This document shows positions 22,131 to 33,190 of a stretch of DNA of 64,000 bases, piece by piece. The stretch comes from Pelecanus crispus. Lineage: Eukaryota > Chordata > Aves > Pelecaniformes > Pelecanidae. Under the pieces are notes generated by a model. That model was not told the origin of the DNA. It searched no databases and was given only the letters and a program-made list of their open reading frames with translations. Positions within the stretch are counted from its first letter, which is position 1. Every line of letters starts with the position of its first letter. Location: assembly GCF_030463565.1 (NCBI RefSeq), contig NC_134675.1, positions 18,435,862-18,499,861 of the forward strand. Reading direction: 5' to 3'. The position numbers and the translations under genes were made by a program.

Positions 22131-23192
22131 GCTGCAATCAAGCAAGCCAAGCGGTTAAAGCCTCTCTGGTATGGAGGACAATGGCTGAAATATAAATATG
22201 GGGAGGCCTGGCAGATTGATTATATCACACTCCCACAAAGCTCCATGTGCTTACAATGGTGGGAGCAACAACTTACAGTGGTGGCTCAGGTGGATCTGGC
22301 CTGGCAACATAAGGGTGAACTATTTATATCTCAGTGGGCCCATGACACCTCAGGCCATCAAGGAAGAGATGCAGATGCAACATATAGATGGGCTCGGGAT
22401 CGAGGGGTGGACTTGACCATGGACATTGTTGCACAGGTTATCCATGAATGTGAAACATGTGCTGCAATCAAGCAAGCCAAGGGGTTAAAGCCTCTTTGGT
22501 ATGGAGGATGCCTAAAATATAAATATGGGGAGGCCTGGCAGATTGATTATATCACACTCCCACAAACCTGCCAAGGCAAGCTTCATGTGCTTACAATGGT
22601 GGAAGCAACCACCGGATGGCTCAAAACATACCCCATGCCCCAAGCCACTGCCCGGAACACCATCCTGGGCCTTGAAAAGCAAGTCTTATAGCGACATGGC
22701 ACCCCAGAAAGAATCGAGTCAGACAATGAGACTCTTTTCTGAAACAACCTCATAGACACCTGGGCCAAAGATCATGGCATTGAGTGGGTATATCACATCC
22801 CTTATCATGCACCAGCCTCCAGGAAAATCGAATGATACAGTGCACTGTTAAAGACTACCCTGAGAGCAATGGGTGGTGGGACATTCAAACATTGGGATAC
22901 ACAGTTAGCAAAAGCCACCTGGTTAGTTAACACTAGGGGATCTGCCAATCAAGCTGGCCCTGCCCAATCAAAACTTTTACGTACTGTAGAAGGAGATAAA
23001 GTCCCTGTAGTGCACATTAAGAATATGCTGGGGAAGACAGTCTGGGTTACTCTAGCCTCGGACAAAGGCAAACCCATTCGTGGGATTGCTTTTGCTCAAG
23101 GACCTGGGTATACTTGGTGGGTGATGCAAAAGGATGGGGAAGTCCGATGTGTACCTCAAGGGGCTTTGATTTTGGGTGAAAATAGCCAATGA
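22131..23192 (+). pseudogene. pol: ERV-B integrase with duplicated start
   Basis: The segment CETCAAIKQAK to YGEAWQIDYITLP occurs twice, at about 22121-22240 and 22446-22560. Between the copies lie the end of RNase H and the zinc region (QWAHDTSGHQGRDA, WARDRGVDLTMDI). The second copy continues into the core (TMVEATTGWLKTYP), hits a stop near 22689, changes the DNG segment to SDNETLF, and has another stop after RKIE near 22834. From 22869 to the stop at 23190-23192 the C-terminal domain is open and nearly identical to that of ERV-A. Confidence 0.88.
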
Positions 23193-23306
23193 ACTGAATG
23201 GTGTGATGTTAATTGCTATATAATACTGTATGTCATCACTACTGTGGTGGCTATATGCTATATCAATGGTATTGCAGTAAGAATCGCCCAGATTAACGAA
23301 GAATGA
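23193..23306 (+). other. Open hydrophobic tail after ERV-B pol stop
   Basis: After the pol stop TGA (23190-23192) the same frame stays open for 37 codons to another TGA at 23304. It includes CYIILYVITTVVAICYI, a good candidate membrane span. It may be a relic of a downstream gene or a chance open run. The homologous site in ERV-A is broken by an A/T-rich insertion. Confidence 0.4.
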
Positions 23307-23603
23307 ACTTTAACAAAACCATGCAAAGCACAGTGGTGATGGAACCAGAACTGGCTTCAGCATGCAACAATCCAACCCCGCACACCCTCTCTCCTGCCCT
23401 GAAGGACTGTTATGACAGATGGAACCCAAAGTCATGGACTGAATGAACTCAGTGGATATTTTAGAGGGATGGCCCATAGACTAAGGGAATGATATCTGTG
23501 TGTATATATCAATATAGGGAAAGTGGTGGTGACTAATTAGAATGCATTGGAAAGAGGTAGGACCTGTGCATGACGTAGATGGTATAGAATAAGGGGTGGA
23601 TAC

Positions 23604-24177
23604 TGTCCTGGTTTGGGCTGGCATAGAGTTAATTTTCTTCCTAGTAGCAGGCATAGTGCTGTGTTTTGGATTTAGGATGAGAAGAATGTTGATAACACAC
23701 TGATGTTTTAGTTGTTGCTAAGTACTGCTTATGCTAGTCAAGGACTTTTCAGCTTCCCATGCTCTGCCAGGTGCACAAGAAACTGGGAGGGAGCACAGCC
23801 AGGACAGCTGACCCAAACTGGCCAAAGGGATATTCCATACCATATGACATGATGCTCAGTATATAAACTGGGTGGGGGTTGGCTGGGGGGCAGGGATCGC
23901 TGCTCAGGGGCTGCCTGGGCATCAGTCGGCTGATGGTGAGTGGTTGCATCACTTGTTTTTCCTGGGTTTTGTTTCTCTCTCTCATTGTTTTCCTTTTCAT
24001 TTCAATTTTATTTTTATTATTACTACTATTATTTTTATTTAATTATTAAACTGTTCTTATCTCAATTCACGAGTTTTCTTACTTTTGCTCTTCCAGTTCT
24101 CTCCCCCATCCACCGTGGAGGAGGGTGAGCAAGCAGCTGTGTGGTGCTTTGTTGCCGACTGGGGCTAAACCACGACA
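23604..24177 (+). mobile_element. 3' LTR of ERV-B (LTR-A)
   Basis: It begins TGTCCTGGTTTGGGC just after the polypurine tract at 23591-23603 and ends CCACGACA. It is more diverged from the ERV-A LTRs than they are from each other, so ERV-B is older. The right flank TAAGG has no partner because the 5' end of ERV-B is lost. Confidence 0.92.
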
Positions 24178-25078
24178 TAAGGAGAGGGAGATGATAGATG
24201 ATATTGCATTCTCATGAAATATGCAAAACAGGCTCTTATTTATTACACTAAATATCAATAATTTATTACACTAAATGTCTTTGACATAATTTTAAAATCT
24301 AAAGAATTAAAACTAAGGCAAACTTTCTGACAGTTACCAGTACTGGTAATGGCTGAATCGGCCAATAGCAGTGTTTGGTGCTTTTGCGGGGAGATAACTA
24401 ACCTGCAGCTGAAAACAAATCTGTAGAAGAGAGGGGAAAAAAGCCCTTGTTGATTTTTTTACTCTTCCACAGCATGTGAATAACTGCTGAATAAAAACTA
24501 GTGGACTAGTGGACTCAGTGGGAAAGCGTTCTTACCTGCTGCAGAAAGGAAAAGAAATTGATAACCAGTGCTCAGCTTATCTAAAGTGTTAAGTGAGTTT
24601 AAGTCATTAATAATTACCACTACGCACCATGGAAATAATTTCTACTTTTAGCACGTTTTATGAGGCTTTTCATTTTTATGCTGTGAAGGATATATGGAAT
24701 TTACTTTTTAGGCATAGCTTTGATGCGGAGCTGGAAGAATCCTGAAGTACCCACAAAAATAACAGGAGGACTGAAAGAAAGCTGAATAAGATGGGAAGGC
24801 ACAGGGCCTTTTCAGACCTACTGCAGAGCAGCTCTCTGGGAATGTTCTCTTTTCTACTCCACAACTAATCACAATAGTGTAATTTTGTCACTCTTCACTT
24901 TCCCATTCCCTAGAGCATACAGAATACCAATTACTTGTTGTGGTGACAGCCATAATGAATTTACTGTCACTTAAAAAAAAAAAGTCAGAAAAAGTCTGTC
25001 AGTAAAAGTCAGTGAAAAAGGCAAGGGTATTTGAACCCTGGGAGTTTTTGCTAGGTTTCTTTTTTTTTTTTTTTTTCT
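24178..25078. other. Unassigned stretch
   Basis: No gene or known repeat recognised. An A/T-rich stretch lies near 24235-24300, and a run of about 22 T near 25059-25076 may mark the edge of the LTR that follows. Confidence 0.4.
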
Positions 25079-25553
25079 TGACAACGAGAATAGAAAGCCC
25101 CTAAAAGGAAGATTTGCAAATACCTGCCTCGGGGCTAGCCATTGTTCAAGCAGGAACCGCAGCAGGATGTAAACTTAAACAGTAACTTAGTGGTAGCTGA
25201 TAGGATGAAGATATGACCTCTAGTTACCTTAGGTAATTGTAATACTAAAAAGCACACCTCTAGGAGGAGACTTTAGATGTAAATATAAGCCCACCTTAAT
25301 ATAATGAGCTAAACTAAAATTAGGACATGCGCAGATGAACTTTTGAACAAGTAACCCATCACCTATTTTAATGTGATTTCTTCTTTGTTATCGTTTTGTA
25401 TAAAAGACCCTATGTGTTTCTGAAAGGTGTGCTGGCTCATGTTAAATGCCCGGCACCCCACTCTGCAGACCGGCAATAAAGACAAATATCTCGACTCAGT
25501 GTGTTGATTAGCATTTTGCACACCGGGTGAAGAACCCTGATTTAGGCACAACA
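25079..25553 (+). mobile_element. LTR-G, diverged solo copy
   Basis: About 475 bases with GTATAAAAGACC near 25397, AATAAA near 25476 and an end (CACACCGGGTGAAGAACC...GGCACAACA) matching the LTR ends at 16192 and, in reverse, 45723. No target-site duplication was found. Confidence 0.7.
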
Positions 25554-26343
25554 TAGATACAAGTAAATCTTGCCAGGCACCCCGCGTTCATGCAGCATCG
25601 GATGGAGCCCGGATGGATTTTCCCACAGCATACTGTGCAGAGCAGATCAGATCCTGCCTGTGGAGAGAAGCTCTCCCTTCTGGTCATTTGAGCTATTATA
25701 TAACTTCCTTACAAGGAAACAACTCTATTCCTAAAGGATGTTCTCATGAGAACTTCTTGCTGCACTTTTAGACTGTTTGGTAGCGGGGGGGGCTACAGGG
25801 GTGGCTTCTGTGAGAAGATGACAGAAGCTGCCCCCATGTCCAACAGAGCCATTTCCAGCCAGCTCCAAGATGGACCCGCTGCTGGCCAAGGCCGAGCCAA
25901 TCAGCGACAGTGGTAGCGCCTCTGGGATAACATATTTAAGAAGGGGGCAGGGTGAGGAAACCTGTGCAACTGCAGCTGGGAGAGAGGAGTGAGAAAATGT
26001 GAGAGAGACAACCCTGTAGACACCACGGTCAGTGAAGAAGGAGGGGGAGGAGGTGCTCCAGGGGCCGGAGCAGAGATTCCCCTGCAGCCCGTGGTGAAGA
26101 CCATGGTGAGGCAGGCTGTTGATACAAAAATTCATGGATACTATTCCTCAAAGTCCGAACCTCTCCACAGGAGGAAACGGAGTATTCAGAAAGTTCCTGA
26201 AATACAACTCAATAGCAACAAAGTTACTATTAAGCAGGCATCCTTTATTACAGTGCTGGGCAGCACTGGGGATCGTTCCACCATGAGTGCTCCAATGATT
26301 TGGCAAACTTCCAAAGACTATATACTATAAAGTCATACATATT

Positions 26344-26996
26344 TGATACAAAAACTCGCAGATACTATTCTTCAAAGTCCGAACCTCTCCTCAAGAGGAA
26401 ACGGAGTCTTCAGAAAGTTCCCGAAATAAAACTCAATAGCAACAAAGTTACTATTAAGCAGGCATTCTTTATTACAGCGCTGGGCAGCACTGGGGATCGT
26501 TCCACCATGAGTGCTCCAACGATTTGGCAAACTTCCAGAGATTTTATACTATCAAGTTATACATATTCATATGATTTCTGGGAATTCATCTACATAAACA
26601 TGAGATTTCTTGGAACTCATTAACATATGCAAATGTCTAATCCGCAGGCGTAGTCATCCTCTTTGGTGGTCTTCAGGGGTCCTCTGGTGGTCTCCAATAG
26701 TCTTCTTCACTTGTCCGCTAGTTGAACTTTTGGGCTTCCTTTGTCCATTTATGGTCATTCGAATTAGCTCATCAGTCCTTTGGCCTTGGAATGCTACGAG
26801 ACCAGCTCCTTGAGTGCTTATCTCAGCACGGGGGTCCTGAGTCTATGTTATCAGTGTTTTACACAGGAAGCCTAACAAGCTTGCTCAGGGTCTGTTTTAA
26901 TCGTGCCAGACAAGGAGTCACATTCTTCGAAATATCTGTCTCAGCAGATAACTAAAACTATCTGAGTCAGGTATTGTCAGAGGTTTAGCCCTTTCA
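26344..26996 (-). mobile_element. 3' LTR of ERV-H
   Basis: It reads TGATACAAAAACTCGC to AGCCCTTTCA on the plus strand. On the minus strand AATAAAGAATGCC near 26465 is a likely polyadenylation signal. It is identical by eye to 32538-33190. The purine-rich run next to it (GGGGGGAA on the minus strand, 26997-27006) fits a polypurine tract. Confidence 0.94.
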
Positions 26997-27029
26997 TTCC
27001 CCCCTTTTCTTTAAACTTTGTATATTCCT

Positions 27030-27590
27030 TTACAAAGTTTCTAAATTTTCATATTTCATTATCTTAGGCAGAGCCCAAACTCTTATGGCCAGTTTCTTTA
27101 GCTTATACCGCAAAAGGCAATTGACAACTGTTAGTATTATAACAAATACTAACAATATCAAAAGCGGGTGAACTAAAATATTCAAAGTTTTCTCTGCAGA
27201 GGGTGAGTATCCTGAAAAGATATCCCACCAGTGATGTGCGGTATCAGATTCAATTTGACTAGACAGTCCAACAAGTTTGTCTTTAGTTATTACCGTTTTA
27301 ATGACAGATTCTGCTAGTGTAAGTTCTTGAGATTGGTTTAAGATCTCATTTAGTTTTCTCAGAGATAAACTTGCATGGCTTAATTTTAGGCTCTCATAAT
27401 GCCAAAAAATTGCTACTTGTTCTTCTGTATATGCAAAGAACGAATACCTTTGGCCATGCCAAGTTAGATGGGTTATATTCTTAAGGCATCCTATGAATGG
27501 GGTGGTCACGTTGTATTCTTCAACTACTGATCGATTGTTAGTCACTAAACACACATATCTAGCATTAACTTCTACAAACATTTCAAACAC
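27030..27590 (-). pseudogene. env: ERV-H env, C-terminal (transmembrane subunit) remnant
   Basis: About 186 open codons. They hold sequons (NVT, NIT, NQS), a membrane-proximal WWDIF, a long membrane span (LLILLVFVIILTVVNCLL) and a short basic tail. This matches the end of a retroviral transmembrane subunit. The surface subunit is absent: integrase homology ends near 27685 and this piece starts within about 100 bases, so a deletion has removed the end of pol and most of env. It cannot encode a working envelope. Confidence 0.75.
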
Positions 27591-27684
27591 ATTAGGAGAC
27601 AGGATCGTCCATTTACAATTGTTAACAGAATGTTATTGTTGTAGATTAATTTATCTAGTTTGAAATGGTCTCCCAAATAGAATT

Positions 27685-28571
27685 TCAAATGGACTCAATT
27701 CTTGGTTTGACTCGGAGCCTTAGTAATGCAATAGGGAGGGCTTGGTCCCATCTTAAATTGGTTTCCTGACAAATTTTACTCAATTGTGTATTTATTAAAT
27801 GATTCATCTTTTCTACTTGCCCACTTGCTTGCGGGCGATAAACTGTATGTAATTTCCAGTTAATTTCTAAAAGTCTACTAACTTGTTGAACTACTTGTGA
27901 CACCAAGTGTGGTCCCCTATCAGAGGAGATCACTTCTGGCACTTTACTTCTCGGGCTTTATTTGTTCTGCAAGGGAAAGCTTCAAGCCACCCAGAAAAGG
28001 TATCAGTTAATACTAATAGATACCTATACCCCCCTTTTCTAGGGAGCTCCGAAAAATTTATTTGCCAATTCTGACCTGGAACATTCCCTTTATCAATACT
28101 TCTAAATTTTACACGATTCTCTACCTTGGGATTATTCTTTAAGCATATTTCACATCTATTAACCATAGTTCTTACAGTTTGAAACAGATTTCTGACTACT
28201 ATTTGCTTGGTGAGGGAATTATACAAAGCTTCAGTTCCCCAATAAGATTTGTCATGTTTTGTTTTTACCAATTTCCATAGTATTCTAAAGGGAACTATTA
28301 TTCTGTTATCTTTCAACATTGCCCACCCTGATGGGCAAATTTCAGCCTTTAAATCAGTAATTAATTTCTGATCCTTTTCATCATACTCAACTACCTCAGG
28401 TAGTGGCAAAGATTTTTCAGGAATTAGACTTAATATCTCACCTTGTTCCGCAGCTTGCCTTGCCTTATGATCAGCCAATTTATTTCCCACTTCCCTGTCA
28501 GTGTTACCTCTCTGATGTCCTTTGCAGTGCATAATCGCTACAGCTGACGGAAGCTGTACAGCATCTAAAAG
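27685..28571 (-). pseudogene. pol: ERV-H RNase H end and integrase, broken
   Basis: After a stop at 28569-28571 the frame reopens with the RNase H end (HCKGHQRGNTDREVGNKLAD), then the integrase zinc region (MVNRCEICLKNNP) and core. The first catalytic acid is lost: the motif reads WQINFSELP, with Asn in place of the Asp kept in ERV-A. After a frameshift at about 27935 the rest (VISSDRGPHLVSQ, QASGQVEKMN) keeps the second Asp and the Glu. The C-terminal domain is missing. Integration activity from this copy would not be expected. Confidence 0.85.
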
Positions 28572-30060
28572 TCACAAAATTATATCAGCGTGTTTTATGA
28601 CTTTTCCTTGAGCAGTTAAAAGTCCTCGCTCCTTCCAAATTGCCCCATGGGCATGAACTACACCAAAGGCATATTTTGAATCTGTCCAGATATTCACTCG
28701 CAATCCTTCAGCAAGCTCTAATGCCCTTACTAGAGCAACTATTTCAGCTCGTTGTGCAGATGTGCCCTTAGGGAGTGACTTCGCTTCCACCACTTGGTCT
28801 GTGGTGGTCACAGCATATCCTGCCATTCGAACTCCATTCTTTACAAAACTGCTCCCATCGGTATACCAGGTGTGGTCAGCTTCTTCTAGCGGCTCCTCCT
28901 TCAAGTCAGGCCTACTCGCATACACAGTCTCAATGGTTTCTATGCAATCATGCGCGACAGCCTCCATTTCCTGTTTATTGGTTAAAAAGGAAGCAGGATT
29001 GATAACAGTAGATGTGACAATTTCTACATCATCTTGTTCTATCAAAACTGCTTGATATTTCAAGAATCTTGATGGCGAGAGCCAGTGTCCCCCCTTTTGT
29101 TCTAAAACGGAGGTTACAGTGTGGGAAGTGTGCACAATCATCTTCTGCCCCAACGTAAATTTTCGGGCTTCCTGGATGATCAAGACAACGGCAGCCACTG
29201 CCCGAAGACATCCTGGCCATCCTTTGCTTACTTCATCCAATTGTTTGGAGAAGTACGCTACAGCTCGTTTATAAGGACCCATCTTCTGGGCCGGAATTCC
29301 CAAAGCCACTCCTTGCCTTTCATAAGAGAACAGCCAGAAGGGCTTCGTTACGTCGGGCAGGCCCAAAGCTGGAGCTCTCATTAATTCCAATTTTAGTTCT
29401 TTGAATGCCCTCTTGGCCTCATCAGTCCATATTAATTGTATCTGGCTGTTTTTCAGCAGTTCATATAGAGGTTTAACCAAAAGTCCATAGTTATATATCC
29501 ATAATCTGCACCAACCTGTCATTCCCAGAAAGGTTCGAAGTTCTTTTACCGTAGTCAGTTCTGGAGTCCTGCAAATGGCTTCTTTTCGGTCATTCCCGAG
29601 CTGTCTCTGTCCCTTAGAAATCACGAATCCCAGGTATATTACTTCCTTCTTCAGGATCTGGGCTTTCTGTAATGAGACTCGATAACTCCTTAGTCCAAGA
29701 AAATTTAACAAACTCACAGTCCATTCTTTCATCCACATACTGTAAAAGGATACCATTTCTTGGAGGTCTTTCCCAGGCCTCTAATTGCTTTTCAAAGATC
29801 ATGGGGCTATTTTTAAATCCTTGAGGTAACACTGTCCAGGTTAGTTGGGTTTTTCGTCTTGAATCAGGGTTTTCCCATTCAAAGGCAAATAAATTGCGGC
29901 TTTCAGAGGCCAAGGTGAGGCAAAAGAATGCATCTTTCAGATCTAGTACTGTGAACCATTCATAGGTTTCTTTTAAACTAGTTAATAAAGTGTATGGGTT
30001 TGCCACTACTGGGTGTAAATCTTCAACTATCTTATTTATTGCCCGCAGGCCTTGTATCAA
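28572..30060 (-). pseudogene. pol: ERV-H reverse transcriptase and RNase H, broken
   Basis: RT begins right after an in-frame stop at 30061-30063. It shows FTVLDLKDAFFCLTL and TVLPQGFKNSP. The catalytic motif is altered: QYVDE stands where class I RTs have two Asp. A frameshift follows at once, and the frame from 29756 carries the connection (FLGMTGWCRLWIYNY) and RNase H (YTDGSSFVKNG, AEIVALVRAL, IWTDSKYAF). The sequence is otherwise well preserved, which fits recent loss or copying in trans. Confidence 0.9.
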
Positions 30061-30636
30061 TTAATATGTTTTGCCATCATGCTTTTTGATAGGCAAAATA
30101 GAAGTGTTATACTCTGAAGAGCATTCAATCAATAATCCGAATCTTATAAATTCTTCTATAACGCTTTTCACTCCTTGCCTGTCTTCCGATTTCAAGGGAT
30201 ATTGTTTTACTTTAATAGGTCGTGCTCCCTCTCTGAGTTTAACAACAATTAATTCTGCATTTTTAGCCTTTCCCGGTATTCCCAAGGCCCATACTCCTGG
30301 GTATACCTGGTCTTTTATTTCTTGTATAATTTCTTCTGGTATTTTAAAAACAATTTCTCCATTGTTAAATTTTGTTTCAGCTAATAAGTCTCTTCCCAAA
30401 AGTGGTCTAGGAGCTTCAGGCAGGTAGAGAAATTTGTGAATCTCTACACTCTTCCCAATTCTGAATTTTAAGGGTTTCAAAAAGAAAGCCTTCTCGACCT
30501 GTCCAGTTGCTCCCACAATATTAACATTTTGCCTACTTACGGGCAATAAATTTTGATTTAATACTGAAAACATGGCACCTGTATCTACTAGAAATTCTAC
30601 AGGTTTTTCCTCTTTCCCCAGCTGTACTCTTACCAA
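30061..30636 (-). pseudogene. pro: ERV-H protease and start of RT
   Basis: It contains the aspartic protease active site EFLVDTGAMFSVL and a C-terminal PLLGRDLL, then the RT N-terminal region (GARPIKVKQYPLK, LIECSSEYNTSILPIKKHDG) up to the stop at 30061-30063. The protease residues look intact. It is in a different frame from the preceding gag piece. Confidence 0.9.
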
Positions 30637-30745
30637 AGGCTCTGCTAGGGAAGATTCCCCTGGTCCCCGTCAATTTTCTTCCATGTTGGCAACTTTCACC
30701 AATTTGCCCAATCTTGGGCAATCCTTTTTCCAACGCCCCATTTGT

Positions 30746-31880
30746 TTACAATAAGCACACTGGTTTCTTTAAGAGGGGCTGATTTTCTTTGGGTGGGGCA
30801 CTTACACCCCTTCTCATGGCTCCTCCTCCCTTAGTATTGTTTCCTGAGGAGTTCCAAGAGGGTGGTGTCTGACCCCCTGTGGTGCGCAAGGCAGCCACTG
30901 TAGCATTAGCAATTGTTTTACCCATTATTCTCTCTTTCTGACTATCTCTGTTCCGATACACTTGCCAAGCAATCTCCAGCAATTTCTCTAAATCTCTCGC
31001 GTCCGTTCTTTGCACCTTCTGTAACTTTCTCCTAATATCATAAGCAATCCATTCTCTGTACCAAAACCAGAGCCTGTACTTCACTAAACACCACATCCAA
31101 CATTGCATCCACATCCTCCCAATCAGGGTCCTGAGTTTTCACCAATCAATTCAAATCCTTTAGCAACCTTTTTGGGATCATCTCGATAATTAATTCACCA
31201 GCAGTCCAAGTCTGCTAAAGTAAAAGCCACTTTAATTCTAACAAGTCCTCCCACTGCCTGCCTTAGTGGAGCCTGTATAATAGGTCCCACTTTACTCCGA
31301 GTTCTGGCAGTGATGGGAGAAAATCTGATATTAGTTTCTTCCCTGACTCGTGCCTCCGATTCTTCACCCCCGACAGCACCAGCATCTCCCTCCCAATCAC
31401 CTTCTCTCTCTAGCGGAGGCAAATAATCCTCCAGCCTTTCATTCTGCAGGCCAACTTCTAAACACCTCTGTCCAATGCTACACGCCGAGCAATACCTCTT
31501 TAATTCTTTCCCCTGCCTATTTTTCTCTCCTTCTATCGCCAGAACCATAGGGTCCTGGGGCGCTAGACTAATTCCACATTCTTTCTGCCATTCAGGGTGA
31601 TTTCGCAAAGTGAAAAACATATCTGCATAAACCACTTCATCCCATTTTCTCTCTTGTCTTAGAAATAACATAAGTTGCAACAAAGTATTATACTCTAAAG
31701 TTCCGTTAAAAGGCCATTTTCGCTATCATCCAACTTATATAAAGGCCACCACTGATTGCAATATTTTATCAAGGTTTTACGATTCACATTCCCTCCAGAT
31801 GGCCCCCCAATATCTTTCCAGTGAGCTAAAATGCAGCCCAAAGGGCTCTTTTTCAGAACTCCGCCTTGTTGGTTCACCAT
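30746..31880 (-). pseudogene. gag: ERV-H gag, frameshifted
   Basis: The likely start is the ATG at 31880 (MVNQQGGVLKKSPLG), with matrix-like YCNQWWPLYKL. The frame shifts near 31695. The next part (31683-31195) has RQERKWDEVVYADMFFTL, a Cys-containing ACSIGQRCLE and an acidic p12-like region ending TRTRSKVGP-type residues. The third part (31114-30746), in another frame, resembles the end of capsid (AWQVYRNRDSQKERI). A Cys/His nucleocapsid motif is not clearly preserved. Much of the capsid is missing between 31195 and 31114. Confidence 0.8.
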
Positions 31881-32033
31881 TCTAAAGTTTATAAAACACA
31901 AGGACAAGGACAGAGACTGGGACACAAACAACACACACAACTAACAATTACTATCACAGATACAATAACAAATGTCGACATAGGATGATCAGAGATTTTC
32001 AAATATGTGCGCACCAAACTTAGAACTACATGA

Positions 32034-32302
32034 CCCACGCGTATATAAACCGAAATCAAATACAAATGCACAAACAGACGACGGTACTAACCAGATGATC
32101 AATACAACCATGCAACGTAGTAATCAGGTGATTAATACAAATCGTATATGCAATTGTATGCCAGAAAAACAAACACACGCGTATGTAAACCAAAATCAAA
32201 TACAAATGCACAAACAGATGACCGTACTAATCAAATGGTCAATACAACCATGCAACGTAGTAACCAGGTGACTAATACAAATCATATATGCAATTGTATG
32301 CC
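32034..32302. repeat. 139-bp tandem duplication in the ERV-H leader
   Basis: Two diverged copies lie head to tail, at about 32034-32162 and 32174-32302. Markers such as CGCGTAT-TAAACC, AATACAACCATGCAACGTAG and ATGCAATTGTATGCCA each occur twice with a 139-140 base offset. The unit lies between the primer-binding site and gag, where packaging and translation signals normally sit. Confidence 0.9.
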
Positions 32303-32517
32303 ACCCTGCGGGGTTCTCACGAACCGCGACTTACGAGTAGCTCCAAATGACCGGTCAAAACAGAAAAACAAAACAAAAAAAGAATGCCTTATTCTTACCA
32401 GAGGTCCTTGTCTGCCCCTGCACGGATCCGCTGAATCAGGGAGTCCCTCCAGAGAATTCTCCGGGGCCGGCCAAGGGAGTCTCCGACTCAGGGGTCCTGC
32501 AGCTGGACAGAGATGGT

Positions 32518-32533
32518 CCCATCTGGGTCGCCA
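32518..32533 (-). other. Primer-binding-like site of ERV-H
   Basis: On the minus strand TGGCGACCCAGATGGG lies four bases inside the 5' LTR edge. I cannot assign the tRNA with confidence. Confidence 0.5.
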
Positions 32534-32537
32534 AAAC

Positions 32538-33190
32538 TGATACAAAAACTCGCAGATACTATTCTTCAAAGTCCGAACCTCTCCTCAAGAGGAAACGGAG
32601 TCTTCAGAAAGTTCCCGAAATAAAACTCAATAGCAACAAAGTTACTATTAAGCAGGCATTCTTTATTACAGCGCTGGGCAGCACTGGGGATCGTTCCACC
32701 ATGAGTGCTCCAACGATTTGGCAAACTTCCAGAGATTTTATACTATCAAGTTATACATATTCATATGATTTCTGGGAATTCATCTACATAAACATGAGAT
32801 TTCTTGGAACTCATTAACATATGCAAATGTCTAATCCGCAGGCGTAGTCATCCTCTTTGGTGGTCTTCAGGGGTCCTCTGGTGGTCTCCAATAGTCTTCT
32901 TCACTTGTCCGCTAGTTGAACTTTTGGGCTTCCTTTGTCCATTTATGGTCATTCGAATTAGCTCATCAGTCCTTTGGCCTTGGAATGCTACGAGACCAGC
33001 TCCTTGAGTGCTTATCTCAGCACGGGGGTCCTGAGTCTATGTTATCAGTGTTTTACACAGGAAGCCTAACAAGCTTGCTCAGGGTCTGTTTTAATCGTGC
33101 CAGACAAGGAGTCACATTCTTCGAAATATCTGTCTCAGCAGATAACTAAAACTATCTGAGTCAGGTATTGTCAGAGGTTTAGCCCTTTCA
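32538..33190 (-). mobile_element. 5' LTR of ERV-H
   Basis: The 653-base partner of the LTR at 26344-26996, with no difference seen by eye. The remainder of the older LTR-H follows directly at 33191, beginning with the duplicated TATT. Confidence 0.94.

Larger units (their letters stand above)
14881..24177 (+). mobile_element. ERV-B: rearranged plus-strand relative of ERV-A
   Basis: This is the same family as ERV-A in the opposite orientation. It has lost its 5' LTR and primer site and starts inside gag. The order is: gag 5' part, LTR-G insertion, gag 3' part, protease-RT, unrelated ERV-C fragment, CR1, a second RT fragment, a protease fragment, a duplicated integrase start, integrase, spacer and 3' LTR at 23604-24177. 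Many stops and frameshifts are present, so it is inactive. Confidence 0.88.
26344..33190 (-). mobile_element. ERV-H: class I-like provirus with identical LTRs
   Basis: The LTRs are 26344-26996 (3') and 32538-33190 (5'), both 653 bases and identical where I compared them. Perfect 4-bp duplications TATT flank the provirus at 26340-26343 and 33191-33194, as in gammaretrovirus-like class I elements. From right to left it holds a leader with a duplicated block, gag, protease, RT, RNase H, integrase and the tail of env. All genes are interrupted by stops or frameshifts, despite the young LTRs. Confidence 0.94.

Noticed and set aside
32005..32540. Small open stretches with repeated NTNAQTDD-type residues, and the possibility of a CRISPR-like array
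   Set aside because: There are only two long diverged copies, in an ERV leader, with no regular spacers. The genome is eukaryotic.
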